Source: Puia sp963703355
GTDB lineage: Bacteria; Bacteroidota; Bacteroidia; Chitinophagales; Chitinophagaceae
Direction of reading: 5' to 3'
DNA: 64,000 nucleotides
Assembly: GCA_963703355.1 (NCBI GenBank)
Contig: OY969813.1
Location: 3,968,001 to 4,032,000 of the forward strand
In this document: positions 25,644 through 33,545 of the stretch, piece after piece
Position numbering within the stretch: position 1 is the stretch's first letter
How the letters are laid out: the number at the start of each line of letters is the position of its first letter
Notes under the pieces: model-generated
The model's input: the letters and a program-made list of their open reading frames with translations, nothing else
Databases searched by the model: none
What the model was told of the DNA's origin: nothing
Made by a program: the position numbers and the translations under genes

Positions 25644-25964
25644 TCAGTTTAAATAGAATGGATTGTCGAAGATTTTCTCTTTCTCCCGGAGCGGTTCCGT
25701 ATTTTCAAATAATCCATGTAACTGTTCCATCCAGTCAGCGAGTTCCTGAACAAAGGGATCATTCGGTTTTAAAGAGTTGCTATTTCCTTCATTCTCCGTT
25801 ATTTGTTTCCAAATCCTGATACCATTTTTAAATTCCTTTTCGTAGTGTAATATGACCTGAGTCAGAATCTCCGCGGAAACTGGCATGAATTTTTCCATCT
25901 CTTCGTTCTTCCAGGAAAGAACCCCATGAATGACTTTAAATTTATATTTTCTATTGCTGCGCAT
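25644..25964 (-). CDS. Small soluble hypothetical protein
   Basis: 106 residues, no signal or membrane helix. The N-terminal 22 residues are basic, the rest mainly helical and acidic (ILTQVILHYEKEFKNGIRIW, ADWMEQLHGLFENTEP). No family recognised. The ATG at 25964 could be replaced by one at residue 23 (MEKFMPVS). It ends one base from the histidine kinase stop on the other strand, and lies about 190 bases upstream of dinB's 3' end in a region without other genes. Codon use looks coding, but proof is limited to the open frame. Confidence 0.5.
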   Translation of the reverse strand: MRSNRKYKFKVIHGVLSWKNEEMEKFMPVSAEILTQVILHYEKEFKNGIRIWKQITENEGNSNSLKPNDPFVQELADWMEQLHGLFENTEPLREKEKIFDNPFYLN

Positions 25965-26151
25965 AATTATATTTCTAAAATATTACGACAGCTTTTACAA
26001 AGGAACTGGAATATGAAGTTAAGCGATTGTTTTAAAAAGAACTGTTATTTTGTATTTGTGCTATTTTTCCAGAAATGGGAAAAATTGCTGAATCAAGTTG
26101 ATTTATTTTCAGATCATACTTCCTCTGCATCAGTTAGAATGACGAATGATA

Positions 26152-27300
26152 TCAAATACTTCCGGCGTGTATCAAAAGGGTTTCCCCAAATTGTTTCTTT
26201 ACGCTGTCTATAGCTTTGTAGAGGCTTAGCGTCTGATGGCTGTCGTCGAATAAATTGATCTGATAACTCCCGGTGATGAGATGGGAAAATCGAATTCCGA
26301 TCAATCGAACCATTGATTGCTTATCATATAATTTGTCGAAAATCTCTTTGGCCTTCTGAATTAAGATGTTATCAAGCGACGTAAAAGGAATCGCGGACTG
26401 CATAGTAAATGTTTCAAAATTGCCATATCGGATTTTAACAGTAACACATCCGGTAATTTTATTATTGCGCCGAAGTTCAAAAGCGATTCTTTCCGTCATT
26501 CTGATAAGTTCCCTGCGTAAAAAATCTTTGCAATTGGTATCAGCTGGGAAGGTGTTTTCAGTTCCTATGCTTTTTTGTTCGTGATATGGAATTACCGGGG
26601 TCTCGTCCTCACCCATGGACCTCCTCCAGATGCCAACTCCGTTTTTTCCGAGCAAGGTAGTTAGCCTCTCAACTGGGACCTTGCTTAAATCAGCTAGTGT
26701 TTCAATACCTGATTCGCGTAAAACAGCTGCGGTCCTGCTGCCGATCATGGGCATTTTATCAACAGCTAACGGTGCAAGAAATGATCTTTCATTTCCTGGT
26801 TTGATTACAATCTGGCCGTTAGGCTTATATTCATTTGTAGCGATTTTGCTGACTAGTTTATTTGTAGCCAGGGCATAAGATATGCTGAGGCCTGTTTGAC
26901 TGATTATTTTTCTCCTTATATCCTGAATAATGGAAACAACTCCGAAAAACCTGTCCATACCTGTCATGTCAATGTAAAATTCATCGATGCTCGATTTTTC
27001 GAATACGGGTACTTCCCTGCGAATAATATCAGTAACTAAATTCGAGTATTGAACATATCGATCCATATCTCCGCGAACAATGATCAGATCCGGACACAAA
27101 CGTTTAGCTATTCTGGTGGCCATCGCAGAACGAACGCCGAATTTTCTTGCCTCGTAACTGCAGGACGTTATTACTCCGCGGTCACTATGTCCACCCACTG
27201 CTATGGCCTTTCCACGAAGCCGCGAGTCTCGTAAATATTCCACATGTACGTAAAAAGCGTCCAGGTCAAAATGTACGATGGATCGAACCGGAGATGACAT
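26152..27300 (-). CDS. dinB: DNA polymerase IV (Y-family)
   Basis: 382 residues. Palm motifs for metal binding are present: HFDLDAFYVHVE at the N-terminus and KSSIDEFYIDM around residue 105; SCSYEARKFGVRSAM is the finger signature; thumb helix-hairpin-helix regions and a C-terminal little-finger domain follow. It copies damaged templates with low fidelity. Start MSSPVRSIVHFD fits the family. It has no beta-clamp motif that I can firmly mark, although the family usually ends with QLxLF; QINLFDD occurs here 34 residues before the end. Confidence 0.93.
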   Translation of the reverse strand: MSSPVRSIVHFDLDAFYVHVEYLRDSRLRGKAIAVGGHSDRGVITSCSYEARKFGVRSAMATRIAKRLCPDLIIVRGDMDRYVQYSNLVTDIIRREVPVFEKSSIDEFYIDMTGMDRFFGVVSIIQDIRRKIISQTGLSISYALATNKLVSKIATNEYKPNGQIVIKPGNERSFLAPLAVDKMPMIGSRTAAVLRESGIETLADLSKVPVERLTTLLGKNGVGIWRRSMGEDETPVIPYHEQKSIGTENTFPADTNCKDFLRRELIRMTERIAFELRRNNKITGCVTVKIRYGNFETFTMQSAIPFTSLDNILIQKAKEIFDKLYDKQSMVRLIGIRFSHLITGSYQINLFDDSHQTLSLYKAIDSVKKQFGETLLIHAGSI

Positions 27301-27371
27301 TGCAGGCGTTGTTGTTTCGGTAAAAATACTAATATAATTAGTAAACCCGGAAATGAACCTTTTCCATTGCC

Positions 27372-28634
27372 TTATTCTTTGAGCATACTGTTTACAATTT
27401 CGTCGAATTCTTTCTTGAAAGCCTCGTAATGATCGCCAGTGCCCGGACCGTTAAAGCCAGTATGTATTTTTCTGACCATTCCCTTTTTATCGATAAAAAT
27501 CGTAGTGGGAAATCCAACGATTTGCTGGAGCTCTGGTAGTGTTTTTTCTGTACGAAGCGTATCATTCACTGATACTCCTGTAGCAAGAATAGGATAGGTG
27601 ACGTGAAATCTTAAAATAAAAGGTTGCAGGAGTTTCACAGTGTTAGAGAAGGATGTTGTTCTTTCGTACGCGAGACCCACAATTTCCACTCCCCTCGATT
27701 TATTTTTAATGTAGTAGGAACTTAAAAATCTCGTTTCATCCATACAGTTTGGGCACCAGGATCCTAATATTTGAACAATAACAACCTTATTTTTATATTC
27801 AGGATCGCTAAGTGAAATGGTACGATCTTTCAAATCCGGAAACCTGAAATGAAGTACTCCATTCGATGAATCTTTTAATTTCGTAAGGCTATATTCGTCC
27901 GGTAGTGAAGCGTTTTGATTTTTGTTTGCGACCCAGGTTTCTATATTTTTTGCGCCCGCATAAAAAACGCCGCTTCCCATAGTATTGGAATCAAGAATTT
28001 TACTTTTAAAGGCATAAGCATGACCCCCATCAAAAGTTGAAAGCATTAATGTATCCCCACTGACTTGTCCTTCAAGGAAACGATAGTCTCCGGTTGTTGT
28101 CAGGAACGTTCCTGTTACCTGTGATCCCGACTGTCTGTATTCGCCAATAGCTTCAGTAGAATCGGTAGTGCCTTTGAAATGTACCATCCACTTCCCGGAT
28201 ATATTGAATAAAGGTTTTTCTGAAACGGCATATCTGTTGACTTCATTAAAATCTGCACGGAATCCTGTAACAACAAGATGGTCTCCGTAATTCTTTATCC
28301 AGCTCCCCTCAAGTTTCTGATCTTTTGTAAGCCGCAAAGCAAAGTAAGAATCAAAAAAGGGCATAACGATAAAAATGGAATCCCCCTCCTGTTTGATATT
28401 ATCTACTAAAAGACGTTCAGATCCGTTCATAATATAGACCACCATTTTTCCCGCTGTTTCCCTGGTCTGAAAATTAAAAGGAATTGTTTGTCCGTCTTCC
28501 CGAAGAATTTCTCCTCTCCAGGTACCTATTGGTAATTTAATTTCGGTCTGCAACAAGTTTACGGAAGCTGCTTTGCCTGGCAGAGAAAGGGAAAAACAAA
28601 AAATTGCAACACAGAATTTAACCTGAGAAAGCAT
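27372..28634 (-). CDS. TlpA-like thioredoxin-fold disulfide reductase, secreted
   Basis: 420 residues. A signal peptide (MLSQVKFCVAIFCFSLSLPG) is followed by a ~230-residue beta-rich N-terminal region (DUF4369-like in position but not clearly that family) with several FxGxW-type strands, then a thioredoxin domain with the active site GSWCPNCMDE and the cis-Pro block GFPTTIFIDKKG. TlpA-like proteins pass electrons to cysteines in the periplasm, for instance for cytochrome c maturation. A -7 element lies just upstream of the ATG. Whether the N-terminal part binds a ligand is unknown. Confidence 0.88.
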   Translation of the reverse strand: MLSQVKFCVAIFCFSLSLPGKAASVNLLQTEIKLPIGTWRGEILREDGQTIPFNFQTRETAGKMVVYIMNGSERLLVDNIKQEGDSIFIVMPFFDSYFALRLTKDQKLEGSWIKNYGDHLVVTGFRADFNEVNRYAVSEKPLFNISGKWMVHFKGTTDSTEAIGEYRQSGSQVTGTFLTTTGDYRFLEGQVSGDTLMLSTFDGGHAYAFKSKILDSNTMGSGVFYAGAKNIETWVANKNQNASLPDEYSLTKLKDSSNGVLHFRFPDLKDRTISLSDPEYKNKVVIVQILGSWCPNCMDETRFLSSYYIKNKSRGVEIVGLAYERTTSFSNTVKLLQPFILRFHVTYPILATGVSVNDTLRTEKTLPELQQIVGFPTTIFIDKKGMVRKIHTGFNGPGTGDHYEAFKKEFDEIVNSMLKE

Positions 28635-28651
28635 ATGGTATATTAATGGCG

Positions 28652-28659
28652 CAAAGTTA
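28652..28659 (-). promoter_or_regulatory. Bacteroidota -7 element before the TlpA-like gene
   Basis: Minus-strand TAACTTTG matches TAnnTTTG; the implied transcript start is about ten bases before the ATG at 28634. The -33 TTG is not at the right spacing. Confidence 0.4.
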
Positions 28660-28708
28660 AGACCAATTGACTAACCTTAAATTCCTCTGTATACTTAACT
28701 TTATTCTT

Positions 28709-29635
28709 ATGTTTAAAAAAGCGATATTACCTTTTTTTGTTTCTCTGATCGCCGCATTCCTTTTTTTCAAAATGAAGAACAAAAATGTAATTCCTTTATA
28801 TGATGGTCCGATTCCAAATTCGCGCCAGACTGCAGATCATGAAACTTCGAGATATGAACCGGGAGAGATTTTGATCGTCAGTAAAGTGTCCCATCCTACA
28901 CTTTCTATTTTTCTACCACAGAAAGAAAAGTCTACCGGAGATGCAGTGATCATTTGCCCGGGCGGAGGTTATGTAAATCTGGCCATGGGTTACGAAGGCG
29001 AAGACGTGGCGAAGCGTTTTTGTGAAGCGGGCATTGCCGCTTTTGTTTTGAAGTATAGAATTCCCGACGACAGTACCATGAATCATAAAGAGATTGGTCC
29101 GTTGCAGGATGCACAACGGGCAATTTTAGTTGTGCGGTCAAGAGCAGCTGAATGGGGTATCGATCAAAAAAGAATTGGCATTATGGGTTTCTCAGCTGGT
29201 GGACATCTTGCGTCAACAGCGGGTACCCATTTTGATAAAGATTATATAGATAATCCTGGAGGAATTAGTTTACGCCCTGATTTTTTGCTGCTTATCTATC
29301 CTGTAATCAGTTTCGACAGCAGTATCGGACATATGGGATCGATGCACAACCTGCTAGGATCAAACCCAGCCAGGGACCAAATAGCATTATTTTCGAATCA
29401 GACAATGGTAACAGATCAAACGCCCCCATCTTATCTGGTTCACGCAAAAGACGATAACACAGTACCTTATCAGAATAGTATGGTTTTTTCTGATTCCTTA
29501 AAAAAACATCATATTCCCGTTGAGGTTTTCTTATTTGAGAAGGGTGGCCATGGGTTTGGAATGAACAATAAGACCGACACCCGGCTGTGGATGGACTCTT
29601 GTATTCTCTGGATCAGGAACCTGAGACGGGAATAA
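28709..29635 (+). CDS. Alpha/beta-hydrolase, esterase/acetyl-xylan-esterase type (BD-FAE-like)
   Basis: 308 residues from MFKKAILPFF; the longer frame from 28667 starts inside the neighbour's promoter zone and adds a non-signal segment. A signal/anchor helix (residues ~5-21) is followed by an alpha/beta-hydrolase fold: oxyanion-loop CPGGGYV, nucleophile Ser162 in MGFSAGGHLAS, an acid in HAKDDNTVP and His in KGGHGFGM. GPLQDAQRAILVVR is a family block. It probably removes acyl groups from sugars or esters in the periplasm. The exact substrate is not known; no polysaccharide-degradation genes lie beside it. Confidence 0.88.
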   Translation: MFKKAILPFFVSLIAAFLFFKMKNKNVIPLYDGPIPNSRQTADHETSRYEPGEILIVSKVSHPTLSIFLPQKEKSTGDAVIICPGGGYVNLAMGYEGEDVAKRFCEAGIAAFVLKYRIPDDSTMNHKEIGPLQDAQRAILVVRSRAAEWGIDQKRIGIMGFSAGGHLASTAGTHFDKDYIDNPGGISLRPDFLLLIYPVISFDSSIGHMGSMHNLLGSNPARDQIALFSNQTMVTDQTPPSYLVHAKDDNTVPYQNSMVFSDSLKKHHIPVEVFLFEKGGHGFGMNNKTDTRLWMDSCILWIRNLRRE

Positions 29636-29693
29636 AAATATCTATGCTCTTTTTCTTGGCACGGTTTTTTAACCAAACAGTGAAATACTTCAG

Positions 29694-30014
29694 ATGCAAA
29701 CGATTCAGAAGGATAAAGTAACTGATAGTCATTTTTCGGCCCTTACTTCCATAGGCACAAATATCCCAGTCAGGGTACATTTGGATCAAAAACTCAAACG
29801 GAGGGAATACGTGTCCTGGGCAATAAGCTTTGCCGTAATTTCTTTACTTACCGGTCTGTTAAAATTCCTGAAAGTGGGTGTTACCATGGACTCCGTTACT
29901 TCGGGGTTGTTTTATCTTTCAATCTTGGGTCTCGTATACTTCATCTATAAGATTTTCTCTTCTCCAAAAAGATATGCTGTCCAGAACCATTCCGGTGTTG
30001 ACAGACTGAATTAG
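29694..30014 (+). CDS. Small membrane protein, unknown function
   Basis: 106 residues. A soluble N-terminal ~38 residues (with a charged QKLKRREYVSW) is followed by two hydrophobic helices (~40-58 and ~68-87, SGLFYLSILGLVYFIYKIF) and a short basic tail. No family recognised. The 58-base gap after the esterase contains no terminator, so it could be co-transcribed. Confidence 0.55.
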   Translation: MQTIQKDKVTDSHFSALTSIGTNIPVRVHLDQKLKRREYVSWAISFAVISLLTGLLKFLKVGVTMDSVTSGLFYLSILGLVYFIYKIFSSPKRYAVQNHSGVDRLN

Positions 30015-30141
30015 AGACATCAGGTTATCGGTTGTTTCCCATCTAAACTGATTTCGTCTGTTAGATCATGAGAAATGCGTTCATACACTCAAAACACGGG
30101 TGGGGTTAATATATGGAACTGAGCAAAATCCATAAAAATGG

Positions 30142-30172
30142 GTAAAATTGCAACTTCATGATACAATTTTGC
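30142..30172 (+). promoter_or_regulatory. Hairpin enclosing the GNAT start codon
   Basis: GTAAAATTG (30142-30150) pairs with CAATTTTGC (30164-30172), nine pairs with one G-T, and the ATG at 30158-30160 sits in the loop. May expose or hide the start; function unproven. Confidence 0.3.
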
Positions 30173-30646
30173 ATAAGACCAATCAGATTGGAAGACAATA
30201 GCCATATTGCTGCCATTATCCGGAAAGTGCTGATTGAATACCATGCCAATAAACCCGGAACAGTTTTTTTCGACCCCACGACCGACGCACTTTTCCAACT
30301 TTTTGCCAAACCCGACGCCGCGTATTTTATAGCTGAAGCAGACGGTGAAATGGTAGGGGGTTCGGGAATATACCCAACTCCCGGATTACCGGCGGACTAT
30401 TGCGAACTGGTAAAGTTATACCTGTTACCGAAAATGAGAGGTTTTGGCCTCGGCCTGAAATTGATGGAACACTGTTTTAACAAAGCAAAGGAGCTGGGAT
30501 TTACTAACATGTATCTGGAAACCATGCCAGAATTACACAATGCAATTGGTCTGTATGAAAAGGCAGGATTTAGTTATCTGTCAGGTCCCCTGGGTCAGTC
30601 GGGACATTTTGGATGCGATTTATGGATGACCAAAAATTTACAATGA
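30158..30646 (+). CDS. GNAT family N-acetyltransferase
   Basis: 162 residues with the GNAT layout: RPIRLEDNSHIAAIIRKV (motif C region), YFIAEADGEMVGGSGI (beta4), LVKLYLLPKMRGFGLGLKLME (motif A, with the acetyl-CoA loop RGFGLG) and YEKAGFSYLSGPL (motif B). It transfers an acetyl group from acetyl-CoA to an unknown amine. Stand-alone gene, start codon in a small hairpin loop. Confidence 0.9.
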   Translation: MIQFCIRPIRLEDNSHIAAIIRKVLIEYHANKPGTVFFDPTTDALFQLFAKPDAAYFIAEADGEMVGGSGIYPTPGLPADYCELVKLYLLPKMRGFGLGLKLMEHCFNKAKELGFTNMYLETMPELHNAIGLYEKAGFSYLSGPLGQSGHFGCDLWMTKNLQ

Positions 30647-30688
30647 ATCGGGGTAACAAATCTTACATTTACGCGTTAATCTCAGAAG

Positions 30689-31012
30689 ATGAAAAACCAA
30701 ATCCAACACGCTATTTTGCAGAGAATAAAAGAACTGCATATCAAAATCCTGCAGTCCAACGACCTGCCTGAAATTGGAAATTATCTGCAGGAGATCCTGG
30801 ACAGGGTTATGCCTGTTATTCCTGTATCGGCGGTTAAACAGCCCGATACCAACGTGAAAGAGATCACCAGATCTGGTATTATAAATATTATGAAGAGTGA
30901 CATCAGATCAATTCTGGACGGCACGTATAGACGAGCTGAAATAGCCAAATATAAAGCTTCCCTTGATATCGCCTGGTTGAAAAAACTCTTTACGGACACT
31001 TCCGTTTTATAA
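30689..31012 (+). CDS. Small helical hypothetical protein
   Basis: 107 residues, predicted mostly helical, soluble, with no signal. The middle is a Pro/Val-rich linker (VMPVIPVSAVKQPDTNV) between two helical halves. No family recognised. It lies 42 bases after the GNAT gene on the same strand, so may share its transcript, and converges on the MFS gene (33-base gap). Confidence 0.5.
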   Translation: MKNQIQHAILQRIKELHIKILQSNDLPEIGNYLQEILDRVMPVIPVSAVKQPDTNVKEITRSGIINIMKSDIRSILDGTYRRAEIAKYKASLDIAWLKKLFTDTSVL

Positions 31013-31045
31013 ATTTTATCTAAGTAAGTAGATCGCCCTCTCTTT

Positions 31046-32203
31046 TTACACTGCGTTTGAAGCCGATTCAGGTGAAATCCTTGTACTCAACCTGATCATG
31101 AACAATCCCATCACAGCTATTATTGCAAAAGAAATACGAAGGCTGCTGGCCTGAGCCACATACCCGATCATAGGGGGCACTAATAAAAATCCCAAATAGC
31201 CCAATGATGAAATGGAGGCCAATGCTGCTCCTGGATTTGACATGGGGATTTTTCCCGCAAGACTAAAAACAAAAGGTACTACACAGGATACACCAAAGCC
31301 TGTCAACAAATATCCGAGTAAAGTGAGTGCGATATAGGGTGATAAAACGGTTACAGTAAAACCGGTAAAAATTAAGATCCCACTGACCATCAAAACACGT
31401 TGTATTCCATATCGGTCTGCCATCCGGTCACCAAGCAACCTGCCGGTAGTCATGGCAATCATGTAAACCACAAACGCAACGGTAGCAACTGCTCTTGATC
31501 CATGCAGAACCTGACGAATGTAAATTCCGCTCCAGTCGTACATTGTATTCTCACAGGCCATGGAACTGAAACAAATCAGGGAGAAAACCAGCATGCTTTT
31601 CGGAGGAAGCGTAAATATGGATCTTTTTACCGAATGATCCGGACGTTGATCCAACGCATCTTTATAAAAATAGAGCGTCAATGCAGAAAGTAAAAGGCTA
31701 ACACCAAATAAGTGCCAGGCCGGCAGAATATTTCTTGCCACCATGAGATATCCAAATGCCGCACCTGCAAAACCTGCCATACTCCACACCGCGTGGAATG
31801 AGCTCATAATGGATCTTTTGTACAAAGCCTGCACGCCTATAGCCTGTGCATTCATGGATAAATTCATGATGTTTCTCGAAGAACCAAATACAAACAGCGT
31901 GATGCCTAACACCCATGTATAACTGCAGAATCCGATACAGGCCAATACCGCATTATATAACATCGCACCGATAAGCATAATGGTTCGGCTCTTAAAATGA
32001 TCCAATAACTTACCGGTAAATGGCATCGTCAGAATCAGTCCGACTGGCATCATAAAGAGCAGCGTGCCAAAATGTGCATCGTTAAGTTTTAGTGATTCTT
32101 TTATTCCCGGTATTCTGGAAGTCCAACTGGAATATCCGAATCCTGAAATGAAAAAATAAACGGCATTCGCACGACGTAGTCGGTGGATCGGGATTTCTTG
32201 CAT
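31046..32203 (-). CDS. MFS transporter
   Basis: 385 residues, about 11-12 hydrophobic helices. The N-terminal RRANAVYFFISGFGYSSW-like start, RIPGIKESLKLNDAHFGTLL, a loop 2-3 GKLLDHFKSRT (MFS motif A form) and a matching GRLLGDRMADRYGIQR between the halves identify a major-facilitator carrier of the small-sugar/drug type. The substrate cannot be predicted. It is divergent from the SDR gene; a -7 element TATATTTG lies just upstream. Confidence 0.88.
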   Translation of the reverse strand: MQEIPIHRLRRANAVYFFISGFGYSSWTSRIPGIKESLKLNDAHFGTLLFMMPVGLILTMPFTGKLLDHFKSRTIMLIGAMLYNAVLACIGFCSYTWVLGITLFVFGSSRNIMNLSMNAQAIGVQALYKRSIMSSFHAVWSMAGFAGAAFGYLMVARNILPAWHLFGVSLLLSALTLYFYKDALDQRPDHSVKRSIFTLPPKSMLVFSLICFSSMACENTMYDWSGIYIRQVLHGSRAVATVAFVVYMIAMTTGRLLGDRMADRYGIQRVLMVSGILIFTGFTVTVLSPYIALTLLGYLLTGFGVSCVVPFVFSLAGKIPMSNPGAALASISSLGYLGFLLVPPMIGYVAQASSLRISFAIIAVMGLFMIRLSTRISPESASNAV

Positions 32204-32211
32204 TTAAGAAA

Positions 32212-32219
32212 CAAATATA
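32212..32219 (-). promoter_or_regulatory. Bacteroidota -7 element before the MFS gene
   Basis: Minus-strand TATATTTG matches TAnnTTTG but is only about 9 bases from the ATG at 32203, giving a nearly leaderless transcript; no TTG at the right spacing. Confidence 0.3.
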
Positions 32220-32281
32220 GGATATATGATTTGTGAACATATTACCTGCAACTTTGTTCTTTCACTATCAAACCACAAGTA

Positions 32282-33121
32282 ATGAAAAAAGTATGGTTAA
32301 TTACCGGATGCTCCACAGGATTTGGAAGGGAGCTGGCATTAGAAGTTTTGAGAAATGGGTATAACGCAATTGTAACTGCGAGAAAACTGGAAGACATCAA
32401 AGACATTGTCAAGGATTATTCGGAAAATTCAATTGCGCTGGAATTAGATGTAACAAAGCCCGGGCAGATTCGATCAGTAATTGACAAATCTATAGAACGT
32501 TTTGGTCAGATTGATATACTCGTAAATAATGCTGGCATTGGATATTTTGCGGCGATCGAAGAAAGTGAAGACGAAGAAGTGAGACGAATGTTTGAGATTA
32601 ATTTCTTTGGACTTGCAAAAATGACGCAGGACGTTTTACCTTATATGCGTGCAAGGCGAAGTGGACATATTGTCAACATTGCTTCGATTGGAGGACTTGT
32701 CGGCTTTCCCTCAGTTGGTTTTTATAATGCAACCAAATTTGCTGTAGACGGTTTTTCCGAGTCCTTGTCAAAGGAAACGGCGCCATTGGGAATAAAAGTT
32801 ACCATTGTGGCACCGAGTGGTTTTCGAACAGATTGGGCAGGCCGCTCCGCAAAAAATAGTTCGATAGTAATTGAAGACTATGGTTCGACGGCACATGCAA
32901 ATCAGAGTACAATCCGTGGATATAGTGGTCAACAACCAGGTGACCCGGTGCGTGCTGCAAAAGCAATAATTAAAGTGGTCGAGTCCCCGGATCCGCCACT
33001 GCGTTTATTGCTTGGCAAAGCTGCTCTTCGTGGGGCTCTTGCAAAACTCGATGTACTTAGAAAAGATATAGATGACTGGAAAGAAACCACCACCGGTGCC
33101 GATTTCCCAGACAGTAAATAG
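32282..33121 (+). CDS. SDR family NAD(P)-dependent oxidoreductase
   Basis: 279 residues, classical short-chain dehydrogenase: TGCSTGFGRELA for cofactor binding, NNAGIGYF, the catalytic Ser in NIASIGG, YNATKFAVDG (Tyr and Lys) and PSGFRTDW. The close resemblance is to the SDR group without a defined substrate. Stand-alone unit with its own upstream region (a TTTG-type element one base off consensus near 32255). Confidence 0.9.
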   Translation: MKKVWLITGCSTGFGRELALEVLRNGYNAIVTARKLEDIKDIVKDYSENSIALELDVTKPGQIRSVIDKSIERFGQIDILVNNAGIGYFAAIEESEDEEVRRMFEINFFGLAKMTQDVLPYMRARRSGHIVNIASIGGLVGFPSVGFYNATKFAVDGFSESLSKETAPLGIKVTIVAPSGFRTDWAGRSAKNSSIVIEDYGSTAHANQSTIRGYSGQQPGDPVRAAKAIIKVVESPDPPLRLLLGKAALRGALAKLDVLRKDIDDWKETTTGADFPDSK

Positions 33122-33145
33122 GTAAAACGCTGAGTTAAGGAAAGA

Positions 33146-33514
33146 CTATTTTAAGATGGCTGCTCCTGCAAAAGTTGCCAGTAGACCGAGTACAACACTT
33201 CCGACCACATATAACATGAAGTAAAGGAGAGCACCCTGCCTCATAAGAATCAAACCATCATATGAAAAAGTAGAGAAAGTTGTGTATCCACCGCAAATAC
33301 CTGTAATAAGTAATAGACGCCATTCCGGATTGAATCCGGTATATTTAATTGAGAGGGAATAAAAGACACCGATCAGGAAACAACCGCTAATATTTACAAG
33401 AAAGGTACCTAATGGAAAAGACACAGGAACATGTCTGCTGATAAATAATGATAAAGTATAACGTATGATACTTCCAACTCCTCCGCCAATACCTACCAGT
33501 AATAATGGGCGCAT
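33146..33514 (-). CDS. crcB: Fluoride efflux channel CrcB/Fluc
   Basis: 122 residues, four membrane helices and the family motifs GGVGSIIRY, NISGCFLIGV and GICGGYTTFSTFS with the Phe box that lines the fluoride pore. Works as a dual-topology dimer in the inner membrane. A second crcB is often present in other species but not here. It begins 31 bases after the serine hydrolase gene on the same strand and could be co-transcribed. I see no fluoride riboswitch in that gap. Confidence 0.92.
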   Translation of the reverse strand: MRPLLLVGIGGGVGSIIRYTLSLFISRHVPVSFPLGTFLVNISGCFLIGVFYSLSIKYTGFNPEWRLLLITGICGGYTTFSTFSYDGLILMRQGALLYFMLYVVGSVVLGLLATFAGAAILK

Positions 33515-33545
33515 ACTGTTTTTATTTTTAGCTACAATTCATTTC

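Noticed and set aside
25926..26213. 95-codon plus-strand frame between the small hypothetical gene and dinB
   Set aside because: Overlaps both neighbours' coding ends, Phe/Lys-rich without a recognised pattern.
33515..33545. Fluoride riboswitch before crcB
   Set aside because: The 31-base gap is too short and lacks the conserved aptamer stems.
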